From Bradyrhizobium canariense (GTDB lineage Bacteria; Pseudomonadota; Alphaproteobacteria; Rhizobiales; Xanthobacteraceae), in NCBI RefSeq assembly GCF_900105125.1, contig NZ_LT629750.1:372001-436000 (forward strand): DNA of 64,000 bases, in the 5' to 3' direction. The notes beneath the pieces were generated by a model, which was not told where the DNA came from, did not search any database, and saw nothing but the letters and a program-made list of their open reading frames with translations. The number at the start of each line of letters is the position of its first letter. The first letter of the stretch is position 1. The position numbers were made by a program, and so were the translations under genes. Positions 51,945 through 62,654 of the stretch are shown here, piece after piece.

Positions 51945-52553
51945 ATGATCGAGTTCTTCTTCGACTGCTCCAGTCCCTGGACCTATCTCGCCTTTCACAA
52001 CATCCAGCCGCTCGCAAAAGAGTTCCGCGTCGAGATTTCGTGGCGGCCGATTCTGGTCGGCGGTATCTTCAACAGCATCAATCCCAGCGTCTATGCCTCG
52101 CGTGAACATCCGGTGCAGGCCAAGGTGGATTACCAGAAGAAAGACATGGCGGACTGGGCGCGCTCCGCCGGGCTGACCATCAAGATGCGGCCGACGGTGT
52201 TCCCGGTAAACAGCGTCAAGACGATGCGCGGCTGTATCTGGCTCGGCAAGGACATGCTGCCGTTCGCGCGCACGGCGTTCGAGATCTATTGGGGCGAGGA
52301 CAAGGACATCTCGCAGGACACGGTGCTGACGGAGGTCTGCAAGCGGGTCGGCGTGGATCCCGCGAAATTCTTCGCCGGAATCGGCCAGCAAGCGATCAAG
52401 GACCAGCTCAAGGCCAACACCGATGAGGTGATGGCGCGGGGCGGGTTCGGTTCGCCGACCATCTTCATCGACAGGACCGACATGTATTTCGGCAATGACC
52501 GCCTGCCGCTGATCCGCGAAGCGCTGCAACGGCGCAGGGCGAGCGCGGCCTGA
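51945..52553 (+). CDS. 2-hydroxychromene-2-carboxylate isomerase-like (DsbA/GST-kappa family)
   Basis: The 202-residue protein has the DsbA-fold HCCA isomerase pattern: FFFDCSSPWTYLAFHNIQPL at the start with the Ser in place of a reactive Cys, LVGGIFNSINPSVYA, and GGFGSPTIFIDRTDMYFGNDR near the end. In naphthalene degradation such an isomerase uses glutathione, but the family is broad. Its position beside a GST and a quinone reductase fits detoxification or aromatic metabolism. Its stop overlaps the next start by one base. Confidence 0.9.
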   Translation: MIEFFFDCSSPWTYLAFHNIQPLAKEFRVEISWRPILVGGIFNSINPSVYASREHPVQAKVDYQKKDMADWARSAGLTIKMRPTVFPVNSVKTMRGCIWLGKDMLPFARTAFEIYWGEDKDISQDTVLTEVCKRVGVDPAKFFAGIGQQAIKDQLKANTDEVMARGGFGSPTIFIDRTDMYFGNDRLPLIREALQRRRASAA

Positions 52554-53533
52554 TGCCGAAGGCCGTCGTCTGCCGCGAACTTGGCCCGCCCGAAAGTCTG
52601 CGGCTGGAGACGTTTGCGTCATCGCCGCTGGCGGCGGGACAAGTGCGTGTCGCGGTACACGCCGCTGGGATCAATTTCCCTGACATATTGATGGCGGCCG
52701 GTGAATATCAACTCAAGCCAGAGCTGCCGTTTACGCCGGGCGTGGAAGCCGCAGGCGAGGTAATCGAGGTCGACCGCGGAGCGGCGGGCGTCGCAATCGG
52801 CGACAAAGTCATCGTCAAATTGCGGCACGGCGGATACGCCGATGAGGCGGTGGTGACGCCGGGACAGTTGACGCCGTTGCCCTCGACCTTCGATTATGCC
52901 GAAGGCGCGACGTTCCTTGCCGCGCACGGCACCGCGTATCACGCGTTGGTCGATCGCGGTCAGCTTCAGCGAGGCGAGGTGCTGCTGGTGCATGGCGCCG
53001 GTGGTGGCGTTGGCCTTGCCGCGGTCGAGATTGGCAAGCTGCTCGGCGCCACCGTGATTGCTGCGGCTTCATCGGAGGAGAAGCTCGCCATCGTGAGAGC
53101 AAAGGGTGCGGATCATCTCGTGCTTTACACGCACGAGCCGTTCCGCGATGCCGTCAAGCGCATCACCGATGGCCGCGGCGTTGATGTGGTGTTCGATCCC
53201 GTCGGCGGCGAGATTTTCGAGAACAGTGTGCGCTGCATCGCCTGGGGCGCGCGCCTGCTCGTGATCGGGTTCACCGGCGGCATCGGGCTTGCCCGCACCA
53301 ATCTGCTGCTGATCAAGGGCGCGAGCGTGCTCGGCGTCCGCGCCGGCGAGGCGGTGCGGAAAAACCCGGCGCTTGGCGAGGCGCGGATCAAGGCGCTGCT
53401 GGGGTGGGCGGAAGAAGGGAAGGTGCGGCCGAACATTTCGGACCGCCTGCCGCTGGAGCATTACGCGCAAGCGATGCGGCTGTTGATCGATCGCAAGGCG
53501 ATTGGGCGCGTGGCGCTGATCACGCGGCTGTAG
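52553..53533 (+). CDS. Zinc-independent medium-chain NADPH:quinone reductase-like protein
   Basis: The 326-residue protein is a quinone-oxidoreductase-like MDR family member. GVEAAGEVIEV at about 62-72, GAGGGVGLAAVEIGKL at about 146-161 (nucleotide-binding loop) and FDPVGGEIFENSVRC are visible. The zinc-ligand pattern of alcohol dehydrogenases is absent. The start codon overlaps the previous stop as TGATG, so translation is coupled to the HCCA-isomerase-like gene. It would reduce a quinone or an activated alkene using NADPH. Confidence 0.9.
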   Translation: MPKAVVCRELGPPESLRLETFASSPLAAGQVRVAVHAAGINFPDILMAAGEYQLKPELPFTPGVEAAGEVIEVDRGAAGVAIGDKVIVKLRHGGYADEAVVTPGQLTPLPSTFDYAEGATFLAAHGTAYHALVDRGQLQRGEVLLVHGAGGGVGLAAVEIGKLLGATVIAAASSEEKLAIVRAKGADHLVLYTHEPFRDAVKRITDGRGVDVVFDPVGGEIFENSVRCIAWGARLLVIGFTGGIGLARTNLLLIKGASVLGVRAGEAVRKNPALGEARIKALLGWAEEGKVRPNISDRLPLEHYAQAMRLLIDRKAIGRVALITRL

Positions 53534-53534
53534 C

Positions 53535-53625
53535 CGTAGGGTGGGCAAAGCGAAGCGTGCCCACCAGGGTGCGGAAGAAGGCACACGGTGGGCACGACGC
53601 GAAAAGCGTCTTTGCCCACCCTACG
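53535..53625. repeat. Palindromic repeat, CGTAGGGTGGGC family
   Basis: Outer arms CGTAGGGTGGGC and the matching GCCCACCCTACG bound this 91-base copy between convergent genes. It is the second copy of the element at 38864-38964. Confidence 0.88.
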
Positions 53626-53649
53626 AGCTGACCGCGATATCGATCGCCC

Positions 53650-54540
53650 TCACTTATATTCCCGCTCGTCCCACCACGGGAAATAGTCGGGCATGTCGGC
53701 CGAGACCTTGTTCTTGAACTGCGCCGGGCGCTTTTCCAGAAACGACACCACGCCTTCTTTGACATCGTCGGAGCGGCCACGGGTGTAGATACCGCGGCTG
53801 TCGACTTTGTGCGCTTCCATCGGATCGTCGGCGCCCATCATGCGCCACATCATCTGCCGGATCAGCGCCACCGAGACCGGCGCGGTTTTGGTGGCGATCT
53901 CGCGCGCCAGCGCGCGTGCCGTCGGCAGCAATTGGTCCGCCGGCACCACCTTGCTGACGAGACGGCCGGCCAGCGCCTCCTGCGCCGGGAACACGCGGCC
54001 GGTGTAGCACCACTCCAGCGCCTGCGAGATGCCGACGATGCGCGGCAAAAACCAGCTCGAGGCGGCCTCGGGCACGATGCCGCGCTGGGAGAACACGAAG
54101 CCAAAACGCGCGTCCACGCTGGCGATGCGGATATCCATCGCGAGCTGCATGGTGACGCCGATACCGACCGCAGGCCCGTTGACCGCCGCGATTACGGGTT
54201 TCAGGCATTTGAAGATGCGCAACGTAACCTGCCCGCCGCCGTCGCGCACATTCGGATCGCTGTAGTCGACCTTGCCATTGGCAAGACGCTTCACCGGTCC
54301 GCGCTTGGCGTCGCGGTCGAAAGTATCGGCGCCGGAAGAGAGATCGGCTCCGGCGCAGAACCCGCGGCCTGCGCCGGTAACGATGATGGCGCGGACATCA
54401 TCGTCCTTGTCGGCCTGGTCGAAAGCGTCGATCAACTCCTTCTGCATGGTGGCGTTGAAGGCGTTCAGCTTGTCGGGCCGGTTCAGCGTGATGGTCAGAA
54501 TCTGTTCGGCGACCTCATATTTGATCGTCTCATAGGCCAT
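53650..54540 (-). CDS. Enoyl-CoA hydratase/isomerase
   Basis: The 296-residue crotonase-fold protein shows LTITLNRPDKLNAFNATM, the oxyanion-hole GAGRGFCAGADLS at about 61-73 and VNGPAVGIGVTMQLAMDIRIA at about 119-139. The helix FSQRGIVPEAASSWFLPR has the family Glu. It would hydrate or isomerise an enoyl-CoA. GAGGAAA precedes the ATG. It ends the block of hydrolase and transport genes, about 110 bases after the amidase gene. Its tie to that block is by position only. Confidence 0.9.
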   Translation of the reverse strand: MAYETIKYEVAEQILTITLNRPDKLNAFNATMQKELIDAFDQADKDDDVRAIIVTGAGRGFCAGADLSSGADTFDRDAKRGPVKRLANGKVDYSDPNVRDGGGQVTLRIFKCLKPVIAAVNGPAVGIGVTMQLAMDIRIASVDARFGFVFSQRGIVPEAASSWFLPRIVGISQALEWCYTGRVFPAQEALAGRLVSKVVPADQLLPTARALAREIATKTAPVSVALIRQMMWRMMGADDPMEAHKVDSRGIYTRGRSDDVKEGVVSFLEKRPAQFKNKVSADMPDYFPWWDEREYK

Positions 54541-54561
54541 CGGGTGTTTCCTCTTTTCTTT

Positions 54562-54634
54562 GTCATTGCCGGGCTTGACCCGGCAATCCATCGTTATCAA
54601 GAGGATGGATGCGCGGGTCGAGCCCGCGCATGAC
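54562..54634. repeat. Small palindromic repeat with GTCATTGCCGGG...CCCGGCAAT arms
   Basis: A compact repeat has CATTGCCGGG and CCCGGCAATCCATC in one half and GGATGGATGCGCGGG to CCCGCGCATGAC in the other. It lies between the amidase and enoyl-CoA hydratase genes. Confidence 0.75.
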
Positions 54635-54653
54635 AGTTGGGTATGTCGTGCCG

Positions 54654-56075
54654 TTACTTCTTCGGCGGCTTCGGCCACGGCTTTTGCGCAGCCCGCAAAC
54701 CCTCGAACGCCTTCGCCATGCCGAGCACGCCGAGATCGTCGAAGCGGCGGCCGATGATCTGCACGCCAATCGGAAAGCCGTGTTTGTCGTAGCCGCCGTT
54801 GATCGAGGCTGCCGGATTCTCCGACATGTTCCACGGCACGGTGTAACAGATGTGCTCGAACGGTTTTTCCGGATCGTTCAGCGGGGCGGCGAACTCGGCC
54901 GGGAAATTCACCACCGGCGACACCGGCGAAATCACGTAGTCGAGATCGGTAAACAGTTTTGCCGCGGCGGCCCGGATCGCCATGGTCGCATTGAAGCCCC
55001 TGACCACATCGACACCGCTGAGCTTCGCGCCGGCTTCCGCCCATTTGTAAATATAGGGCAGCGCCTTGGCGCGTTGTTCCGGCGCCAGCTTCGACAGATC
55101 GTCCCACATCCGCGCGCGCCAGAAATTGTCGAGCCCGTCGAGCATTTCGCGCGTCAGCACGCCGTCGACTTCGGTGACGACGGCGCCGGCGGACTCAAAG
55201 GCCTTTGCGGCTTTGATCGAGATATCGCGGACCTCTTTCTCTAGCTTTTGTCCGACGCCGAGGTCGAGCATCAGCCCGATACGCATTTTGCGCGGAGATT
55301 TCTCGAGCGCCTTCCAGTTGATGTCATGCGCCGGCAGGCTCATGCCGTCGCGGCGATCCGGCTTGGACAGCACACCCATCATCAGCGCGGTGTCGTCGAC
55401 GATGCGCGTCATCGGCCCGGCTACCCGGCCGACGTAAGGCGGATCGATCGGAACCCGTCCCAGACTTGGTTTCAGCGCAACGAGACCGCACCAGCAGGCG
55501 GGAAGGCGCACTGAACCACCGATGTCGGTGCCAAGATGCAGCGGGCCGTAGCCGGCTGCACCGGCCGCGCCAGCGCCCGAACTGGAGCCGCCGGGGTTCT
55601 TGCTGAGGTCCCAGGGATTGCGGGTGAGGGAATGAAAACTCGACAGACCTGACGACAGCATGCCGTAATCCGGCATGGTGGTTTTGGAAAAGATGATCGC
55701 ACCGGCTTCGCGCAACCGCGCGGCCGGGGGCGCATCCACCGTCGCCGGTACGAGCGTGTTGGAAGCGGCGCCCAGCGGCATCGGCACGCCTTTGGTCGCG
55801 ATATTCTCCTTGATGGTGACGGGCACGCCGTCGAGCGAACCGGCCGGCGCGCCGTTCTGCCAGCGTTCGGTCGAGGCTTTTGCGACCGCGCGCGCGCCTT
55901 CCGGATCGAACGCATAGAGCGCCTTGATATGCGGCTCCCACGCCGCGACGTGCTTAAGCACGTCATCGAGCACCTCGGACGGCGAGAATTGCTTGCTGCG
56001 ATATCCCGCGAGCAGATCGACGGCGCTGAGATCATGTAGCGGCGTGACCGCATCCTGCGCTGCTGATTTATGCAT
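54654..56075 (-). CDS. Amidase (amidase signature family)
   Basis: The 473-residue protein is an amidase-signature hydrolase with the Ser-cisSer-Lys triad: Lys89 (VTIKENIA), the cis-Ser in GGSSSGAG (about 164-166) and Ser188 (TDIGGSVR). The active-site segment NPGGSSSGAG...GTDIGGSVRLPA is complete. It hydrolyses a carboxamide bond, but the substrate is unknown. The start overlaps the upstream M20 stop by eight bases, so the two are translationally coupled. A longer open frame through the M20 gene in another frame was rejected. Confidence 0.92.
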   Translation of the reverse strand: MHKSAAQDAVTPLHDLSAVDLLAGYRSKQFSPSEVLDDVLKHVAAWEPHIKALYAFDPEGARAVAKASTERWQNGAPAGSLDGVPVTIKENIATKGVPMPLGAASNTLVPATVDAPPAARLREAGAIIFSKTTMPDYGMLSSGLSSFHSLTRNPWDLSKNPGGSSSGAGAAGAAGYGPLHLGTDIGGSVRLPACWCGLVALKPSLGRVPIDPPYVGRVAGPMTRIVDDTALMMGVLSKPDRRDGMSLPAHDINWKALEKSPRKMRIGLMLDLGVGQKLEKEVRDISIKAAKAFESAGAVVTEVDGVLTREMLDGLDNFWRARMWDDLSKLAPEQRAKALPYIYKWAEAGAKLSGVDVVRGFNATMAIRAAAAKLFTDLDYVISPVSPVVNFPAEFAAPLNDPEKPFEHICYTVPWNMSENPAASINGGYDKHGFPIGVQIIGRRFDDLGVLGMAKAFEGLRAAQKPWPKPPKK

Positions 56076-57240
56076 GGGCGGCCACCGGCAACCGGGTTTC
56101 GATGATGCGCGCGAACATGCTGGCGGCGATCGGGATCGCCTTGTCGTCGAAGACATAGCCGGGATTGTGTACCGGCACCGAACCCTCATGGCCGACCCAG
56201 AAATAGGCGCCGGGCACCGCGTGCAGCATGTCGGCGAAATCCTCGCTGCCCATCTTCGGCTGCGTCCGGGTGATGACCTTCGCGGGATCGACCACCGTGC
56301 GCGCCACTTCGGCGACCACTTTGGACTGCTCTTCCTGGTTGACCAGTACGCTGAAGATGTCGCGGATGTCGACTTTGATCTCGACCTGGAAGGCGCTGGC
56401 AATGCCGGCGCAAATCGTTCGCATCCGTTCCCGGATCAGCGCGCGTACCTCGTCGGAAAACGCCCGCACGGTGCCGCAAAGCTTCGCCTCGCCGGGGATT
56501 ACGTTGTAGGCGGAACCCGAGTGGATCTGCGTGATCGACAGCACCGCCGGATCGGTCGGACCGACATTGCGGCTGACAATGGTCTGCAGGGCCTGTGCGA
56601 CCGTCATCGCGATCACGACCGCGTCTTTCGACCGTTCGGGCATCGCGCCATGGGCGCCATAGCCCTGGATGACAATGTCGAAGAAATCAGCGCCGGCCAT
56701 CGCCGGTCCCGGAAGTACTGCAAGCTCGCCGTGGTTCAAATCGGGTGCGTTGTGCAGCCCGTAGATCTCGTCGCAGGGAAACCTCTCGAACAGCCCGTCC
56801 TTGATCATGGCGCGCGCGCCGCCGAGGCCTTCTTCGGCCGGCTGGAAGATGAAATGCACGGTGCCATCGAAATTCCGGGTCTCGGCGAGGTAACGCGCGG
56901 TGCCGAGCAGGATGGTGGTGTGGCCGTCATGGCCGCAGCCGTGGAAGCGGCCGGGAATGGTCGAGCGCCATTTCAGATTGGTGTTCTCTTCCATCGGCAG
57001 GGCGTCCATATCGGCGCGCAGCCCGATGCGCTTGCCGCCGCCGCCATTGCCCTTGAGCACGCCGACCACGCCGGTGCCGCCAAGGCCGCGATGCACCTCG
57101 ATGCCCCACTGCGTCAGCTTGTCGGCAACGATGCCGGAGGTGCGGACTTCCTCGAAGCCGATTTCGGGATGCGCGTGCAGATCCCTGCGGATCGCGGTCA
57201 GTTCGTCGGCAAAGCCTTCGATACGGTCGATATTGGGCAT
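56068..57240 (-). CDS. M20 family amidohydrolase (hippurate-hydrolase-like)
   Basis: The 390-residue protein fits the M20D aminoacylase/hippurate hydrolase group. It shows RRDLHAHPEIGFEEVRTS, RADMDALPMEE and the metal-binding HGCGHDGHTT at about 104-113, with QPAEEGLGGA at about 137-146 carrying the catalytic Glu. It cleaves N-acyl amino acids, releasing the acid and amino acid. The ATG giving MPNIDRIEG was chosen over a longer frame. It follows the M81 gene after a five-base gap and overlaps the amidase, so all three are one operon. Confidence 0.92.
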   Translation of the reverse strand: MPNIDRIEGFADELTAIRRDLHAHPEIGFEEVRTSGIVADKLTQWGIEVHRGLGGTGVVGVLKGNGGGGKRIGLRADMDALPMEENTNLKWRSTIPGRFHGCGHDGHTTILLGTARYLAETRNFDGTVHFIFQPAEEGLGGARAMIKDGLFERFPCDEIYGLHNAPDLNHGELAVLPGPAMAGADFFDIVIQGYGAHGAMPERSKDAVVIAMTVAQALQTIVSRNVGPTDPAVLSITQIHSGSAYNVIPGEAKLCGTVRAFSDEVRALIRERMRTICAGIASAFQVEIKVDIRDIFSVLVNQEEQSKVVAEVARTVVDPAKVITRTQPKMGSEDFADMLHAVPGAYFWVGHEGSVPVHNPGYVFDDKAIPIAASMFARIIETRLPVAAHA

Positions 57241-57245
57241 GTCTG

Positions 57246-58781
57246 TTATCCGATGGCGGAGGAGGGTGAACCTGAGTTGACGGCGGAAGTGAAGGCGGGA
57301 CCGTTCGGCTTGATTCGGATGCCCGGACGCAACCGCGTCCACGGCAGCGTCGCGGTATCGGCGGGCATGGCGCCGGGCGAGGCGCAGATCAGCAATTTTT
57401 CGGCGATCGGTTCGAAATCGGCGCGGAAATGCACCGAGCTCTTGTTGACGAGGATCGATTGCTCGGTCGGCTCGATGCCGACATAGCGATACATCGATTG
57501 ATCGGCGAGCTGCGCCTTGTGCGAACTCACGACCACCCTGACATCGCCGATCCGCAACGCCGCCGACGGTCCCATGTCCATGTCGCGACCGCCGTAATAG
57601 GGACCCGGCGCGACGAACTGTCCGTCGGATAGTTTTTCGACGATAAAGTTTTCCTTGTACGGCGCGTCGCCTGAGATGCCCGACTTGCCGCCAAGCGCCA
57701 GCGCGACGGTGGCGCCGACGCCCGCGGCATGGGCGGCCTGCGCCGACAGCGGATCATAGATCACGCCGATCGCAGCCTTGGTGGCGTTGTTGCGAACCAG
57801 CGCCCGCAACATGCCCGTGGTGTCGGAATCGCCGCCGGCGCCGGGATTGTCCTGGGTGTCGGCGATGACGATCGGCTTGCGCGCGGACTTTGCCAGTTCC
57901 ATCGCGTGGCGGACGCCTTCATCGGGCGAATAGATCCGGCCATCGAAATCGTCTTCGTGGCCGGCGATGATTTTTGTCATCGCATCCGCCGCCGAGTCAG
58001 CGTCGGCCTGCGTCCTGCCGTAGGCAAATACGCTGGGCCCGCAATCAGGAAAGTCCGCCGCCGGAAAACCGGGCGCAAAGGACAGCGTCGGCACGGCGTC
58101 GCTCTCGAGCGCCGCCAGTTTCTGATAAATGCCTTTGGTCGGCTGGTCGTTGGTGCATTGCCAGCTGATCGGAATCAGGAAGGGCAATTGCCGGAACGAT
58201 TTTGCGAATTTCTGTCCGGATTGCAGCAACAGCGCCAGATGCCGCGCGGCGGCGCGGCCGGTATCGGCCATATCGACATGCGGATAGGTGCGGTAGGCGA
58301 TCAGCGCGTCGGCGTGCTCGACCATGGCAGGCGTGACATTGGCGTGCAGATCGAGGCTGACCACCAGCGGCAGATCCTTGCCGATCACCTTGCGCACGCG
58401 CGCGAGAATCTCGCCTTCGCCGTCGTCAAAATGTTCCGTGACCATGGCGCCATGCAGATCGAGATAGACCGCATCGAGCGGCCCCGCGTCTCGGATGCCG
58501 TCAACCATCACTTTGACGACGCGCTCGAACGCATCCTCGGTGACATGCGCCGAAGGGCTGGCGCCGCATGAAATGGTCGGCACCAGTTCCCAGCCATTGG
58601 CTTGCGCGGCCTCGACGAAGCCCGCCAATCCGACATTGATGTTGCGCATGGTCTTGAGCACGCCGGCGCCCAGCGCCATCGCCGGCCAGCCGCCGCCATG
58701 CACGAAGTCGTCGTAGGTCGCCTTGGTCGGCGCGAAGGTATTGGTTTCGTGCAGGAAGCCGCCGACGGCGATACGGGTCAT
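57246..58781 (-). CDS. M81 family metallopeptidase (MlrC-like)
   Basis: The 511-residue protein is an M81 metallopeptidase of the MlrC type. The start MTRIAVGGFLHETNTFAP and VYLDLHGAMVTEHFDDGEGEIL at about 114-135 supply metal-binding residues. SLDLHANVTPAMVEHADA at about 146-163 and DTQDNPGAGGDSDTTGMLRAL are further signatures. MlrC is known for degrading a linear microcystin product, while most family members act on unknown small peptides. Position within the transporter-hydrolase operon supports a role in cleaving an imported peptide-like compound. Confidence 0.92.
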   Translation of the reverse strand: MTRIAVGGFLHETNTFAPTKATYDDFVHGGGWPAMALGAGVLKTMRNINVGLAGFVEAAQANGWELVPTISCGASPSAHVTEDAFERVVKVMVDGIRDAGPLDAVYLDLHGAMVTEHFDDGEGEILARVRKVIGKDLPLVVSLDLHANVTPAMVEHADALIAYRTYPHVDMADTGRAAARHLALLLQSGQKFAKSFRQLPFLIPISWQCTNDQPTKGIYQKLAALESDAVPTLSFAPGFPAADFPDCGPSVFAYGRTQADADSAADAMTKIIAGHEDDFDGRIYSPDEGVRHAMELAKSARKPIVIADTQDNPGAGGDSDTTGMLRALVRNNATKAAIGVIYDPLSAQAAHAAGVGATVALALGGKSGISGDAPYKENFIVEKLSDGQFVAPGPYYGGRDMDMGPSAALRIGDVRVVVSSHKAQLADQSMYRYVGIEPTEQSILVNKSSVHFRADFEPIAEKLLICASPGAMPADTATLPWTRLRPGIRIKPNGPAFTSAVNSGSPSSAIG

Positions 58782-58840
58782 CGTTTGGTCTCGGTTAGTG
58801 GTCGCGCGGGACGTTAGACTTGTCACTGCTGAATGCGCAA

Positions 58841-58910
58841 GCGACGAAGCAATCCACTCCCGCATGGCCTCGAACCATTTTGGGATTGCTTCACCTCTCG
58901 CAATTGCAGC
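58841..58910. repeat. Decayed palindromic repeat, GCAATCC...GGATTGC family
   Basis: GCGACGAAGCAATCC and GGGATTGCTTC...CGCAATTGCAG remain from the GTCATTGCG...CGCAATGAC element. The outer arms are mostly lost. It lies between the fused ABC ATPase gene and the M81 gene. Confidence 0.6.
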
Positions 58911-58913
58911 GAA

Positions 58914-60577
<1,664 letters not shown>

Positions 60578-60581
<4 letters not shown>

Positions 60582-61468
60582 TTTCCGCCCTCGCGCTGCT
60601 TCATGCGGGGATCGAGCGCGTCGCGCGCGGCATCGCCGATCAGATTGATGCTGAGGATTGCAATCGACAGCAACAAGCCGGGCCAGAAGATCAGCGACGG
60701 CTTGATCTGAAAAAAGGCGCGGCCTTCGGCCATCATGTTGCCCCAGGTCGGGGTCTCCGGGCTGATGCCGGCACCCAGGAACGACAGGATCGCCTCGGTG
60801 AGGATGGCGGAGGCGCAGACGTAAGTGCCTTGCACGATCAAGGGCGCGATCGTGTTCGGCATCAAGTGGCGCCACATGATCTTCGGCAGGCTGGTGCCGA
60901 CCGAGATCGCGGCCTCGACATAGGGCTCTTCGCGCGCCGACAGCACCACGGCGCGAACCAGCCGTGCGACGCGCGGAATTTCGGGGATGGTGATGGCGAT
61001 GAGCACCGTTGTGGGGCTTGCGCCCGACAGCGAGACCACGGCAATCGCAAGCAGGATGCTCGGGATCGCCATCAAGCCGTCCATGATGCGCATCATGATC
61101 GCGTCGATCCATTTGAAGAAACCGGAGAGGAGGCCGGTCACAAGACCGATGACGATGGAGAGAACAGCGGCGCCCACGCCGATGATCAGCGAGATCCGGC
61201 CGCCGTAGAGGATCCGGGACAGTACATCGCGGCCGTAAGAGTCAGTGCCGAGCAGGAACTGCGCGCTCGCCGGCTTCAGCCGCTGCGCCGGTGCGAGCAG
61301 CATCGGATCGTGCGGCGACAACAGCGGCGCCAGGATTGCGGACGCAACGATCAGTCCAAGGCAGATGGTGGCGGTCGCGATGATCGGCGTCGATGTCAGG
61401 AATCCGAACCTCGGCCGCAACGGCGTCGTGATCGGGAGTGACGGTTCGGGGAGGGTTTCGATCGCCAT
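60578..61468 (-). CDS. Peptide ABC transporter permease (DppC-like)
   Basis: The 296-residue inner-membrane permease has about six spans and the DppC-type cytoplasmic motif REEPYVEAAISVGTSLPKIMWRHLMPN (quoted from the coupling loop, EAA region). The start FGFLTSTPIIATATICLGLIV and the DSYGRDVLSRILYG motif are typical of the C-permeases. I chose the ATG giving MAIETLPEPS, with GAGG nine bases ahead. A TTG five codons upstream overlaps the previous stop. It pairs with the DppB-like permease. Confidence 0.93.
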
Positions 61469-61479
61469 AGATATCGGCC

Positions 61480-62421
61480 TCAATAGCGGATTCTGGGATC
61501 GAGCAGGGTGTAGGCGAGGTCAATCAGCAGGTTGACCAGAACGTAGACGAAGGAAGTCAGAAGGATCATCCCCTGGATCACGGGATAATCGCGGCCCAGC
61601 ACGGCGTCGACGGTGAGCCGTCCGATGCCCGGCAGGTTGAACACGCTTTCGGTGACGACGACGCCTGAAATCAGCAGCGTAAAACCAGAGCCGATCACGG
61701 TGATGACCGGCACCGCGGCGTTGCGCAGCGCGTGTCGCAACAGCACGCCCGGTTCGGCGATACCCTTGGCGCGCGCGGTCCGCACGTAATCCTCGCCCAG
61801 CACATCCAGCATCGCCGCACGGGTCATGCGGGCGATCAGCGCAACATAGATGAAGGACAATGCGATGGTCGGCAGGATGATGCGTTCAAGGAACGGACCG
61901 AAGCCCGAGGTGATGCTGCGGAAACCCTGCACCGGCAGCCAGCGCAGATCGATCGCGAAGATCTGGATCAGCACATAGCCGATCACGAAGACCGGGACCG
62001 AGAAGCCGATTACCGACAGACCCATTACGAAGCGATCGATCCAGGTGCCGTGCTTCCAGGCCGCGATCACGCCAAGGGGCACCGCGACCACGATACTGAG
62101 GATGATGGTCGACAACGCAATGCTGAGCGAAGGCTCGACGCGCTGGCCAATCAGCTTCAGGACCGGGACATTCGAAATCAGGGAAACACCGAGATCGCCG
62201 TGCAGAAGCTTGCCGACCCAGGTGACGAACTGGATGTAGAGCGGTTCGTTCAATCCGAGTGAGGTGCGGATGCGTTCGAGCTGCGCCGGCGTCGCGTTGT
62301 CGCCGGCGAGAATAGCGGCGGGATCGCCCGGGGTGATGCGGAGCAAGAGGAACACAAACAATGCCACCACGCCCATCACGGGAATGGCGGCCAGCACACG
62401 ACGAAGCAGATATCCGAGCAT
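61480..62421 (-). CDS. Peptide ABC transporter permease (DppB-like)
   Basis: The 313-residue permease has about six spans. MLGYLLRRVLAAIPVMGVVALFVFLLLR at the N-terminus and the AGDNATPAQLERIRTSLGLNEPLYIQ loop are typical of DppB. The coupling motif LGEDYVRTARAKGIAEPGVLLRHALRNA is complete. It is the first gene of the transporter run on the minus strand in this window. No substrate-binding protein gene lies upstream or downstream, which is unusual for a peptide importer. Confidence 0.93.
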   Translation of the reverse strand: MLGYLLRRVLAAIPVMGVVALFVFLLLRITPGDPAAILAGDNATPAQLERIRTSLGLNEPLYIQFVTWVGKLLHGDLGVSLISNVPVLKLIGQRVEPSLSIALSTIILSIVVAVPLGVIAAWKHGTWIDRFVMGLSVIGFSVPVFVIGYVLIQIFAIDLRWLPVQGFRSITSGFGPFLERIILPTIALSFIYVALIARMTRAAMLDVLGEDYVRTARAKGIAEPGVLLRHALRNAAVPVITVIGSGFTLLISGVVVTESVFNLPGIGRLTVDAVLGRDYPVIQGMILLTSFVYVLVNLLIDLAYTLLDPRIRY

Positions 62422-62541
62422 CGTTACCCATCACACAATGCGGCAACCCGTGATTTGGTTTGCGCAGACCAAGGTTCCCCACAGCAGCGTATCAGGTCAG
62501 CAAATCCTGTGCCATTAGTCGCCGCGAGGACTTCAAATCTC

Positions 62542-62631
62542 GTGATGCCCGGCCTTGTGCCGGGCATCCACGTCTTTGTTGCCCGGAACATGAAAGACGT
62601 GGATGGTCGGGACGGAGCCCGGCCATGACGA
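62542..62631. repeat. Palindromic repeat, GATGCCCGGC...GGCCATGACG family
   Basis: This copy has GTGCCGGGCATCCACGTC and GACGTGGATG inner arms and an outer GATGCCCGGC/GCCCGGCCATGAC pair. It is related to the element at 45101-45218. It separates the transporter genes from the M20 peptidase gene. Confidence 0.8.
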
Positions 62632-62654
62632 ACGTTTGCTCGCTTCGTTGCGTT

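Noticed and set aside
53650..55107. Extended enoyl-CoA hydratase with about 190 extra residues
   Set aside because: The extra part is antisense-like sequence over the amidase 3' end and the repeat. A good ATG with GAGGAAA begins the hydratase.
54654..56402. Extended amidase with about 109 extra N-terminal residues
   Set aside because: The extension overlaps the M20 gene in another frame and is low complexity. The ATG at the M20 stop begins the conserved amidase sequence.
55924..57486. A 520-codon plus-strand frame opposite the amidase and M20 genes
   Set aside because: It spans two genuine minus-strand genes and their overlap. Its composition is that of an antisense frame.
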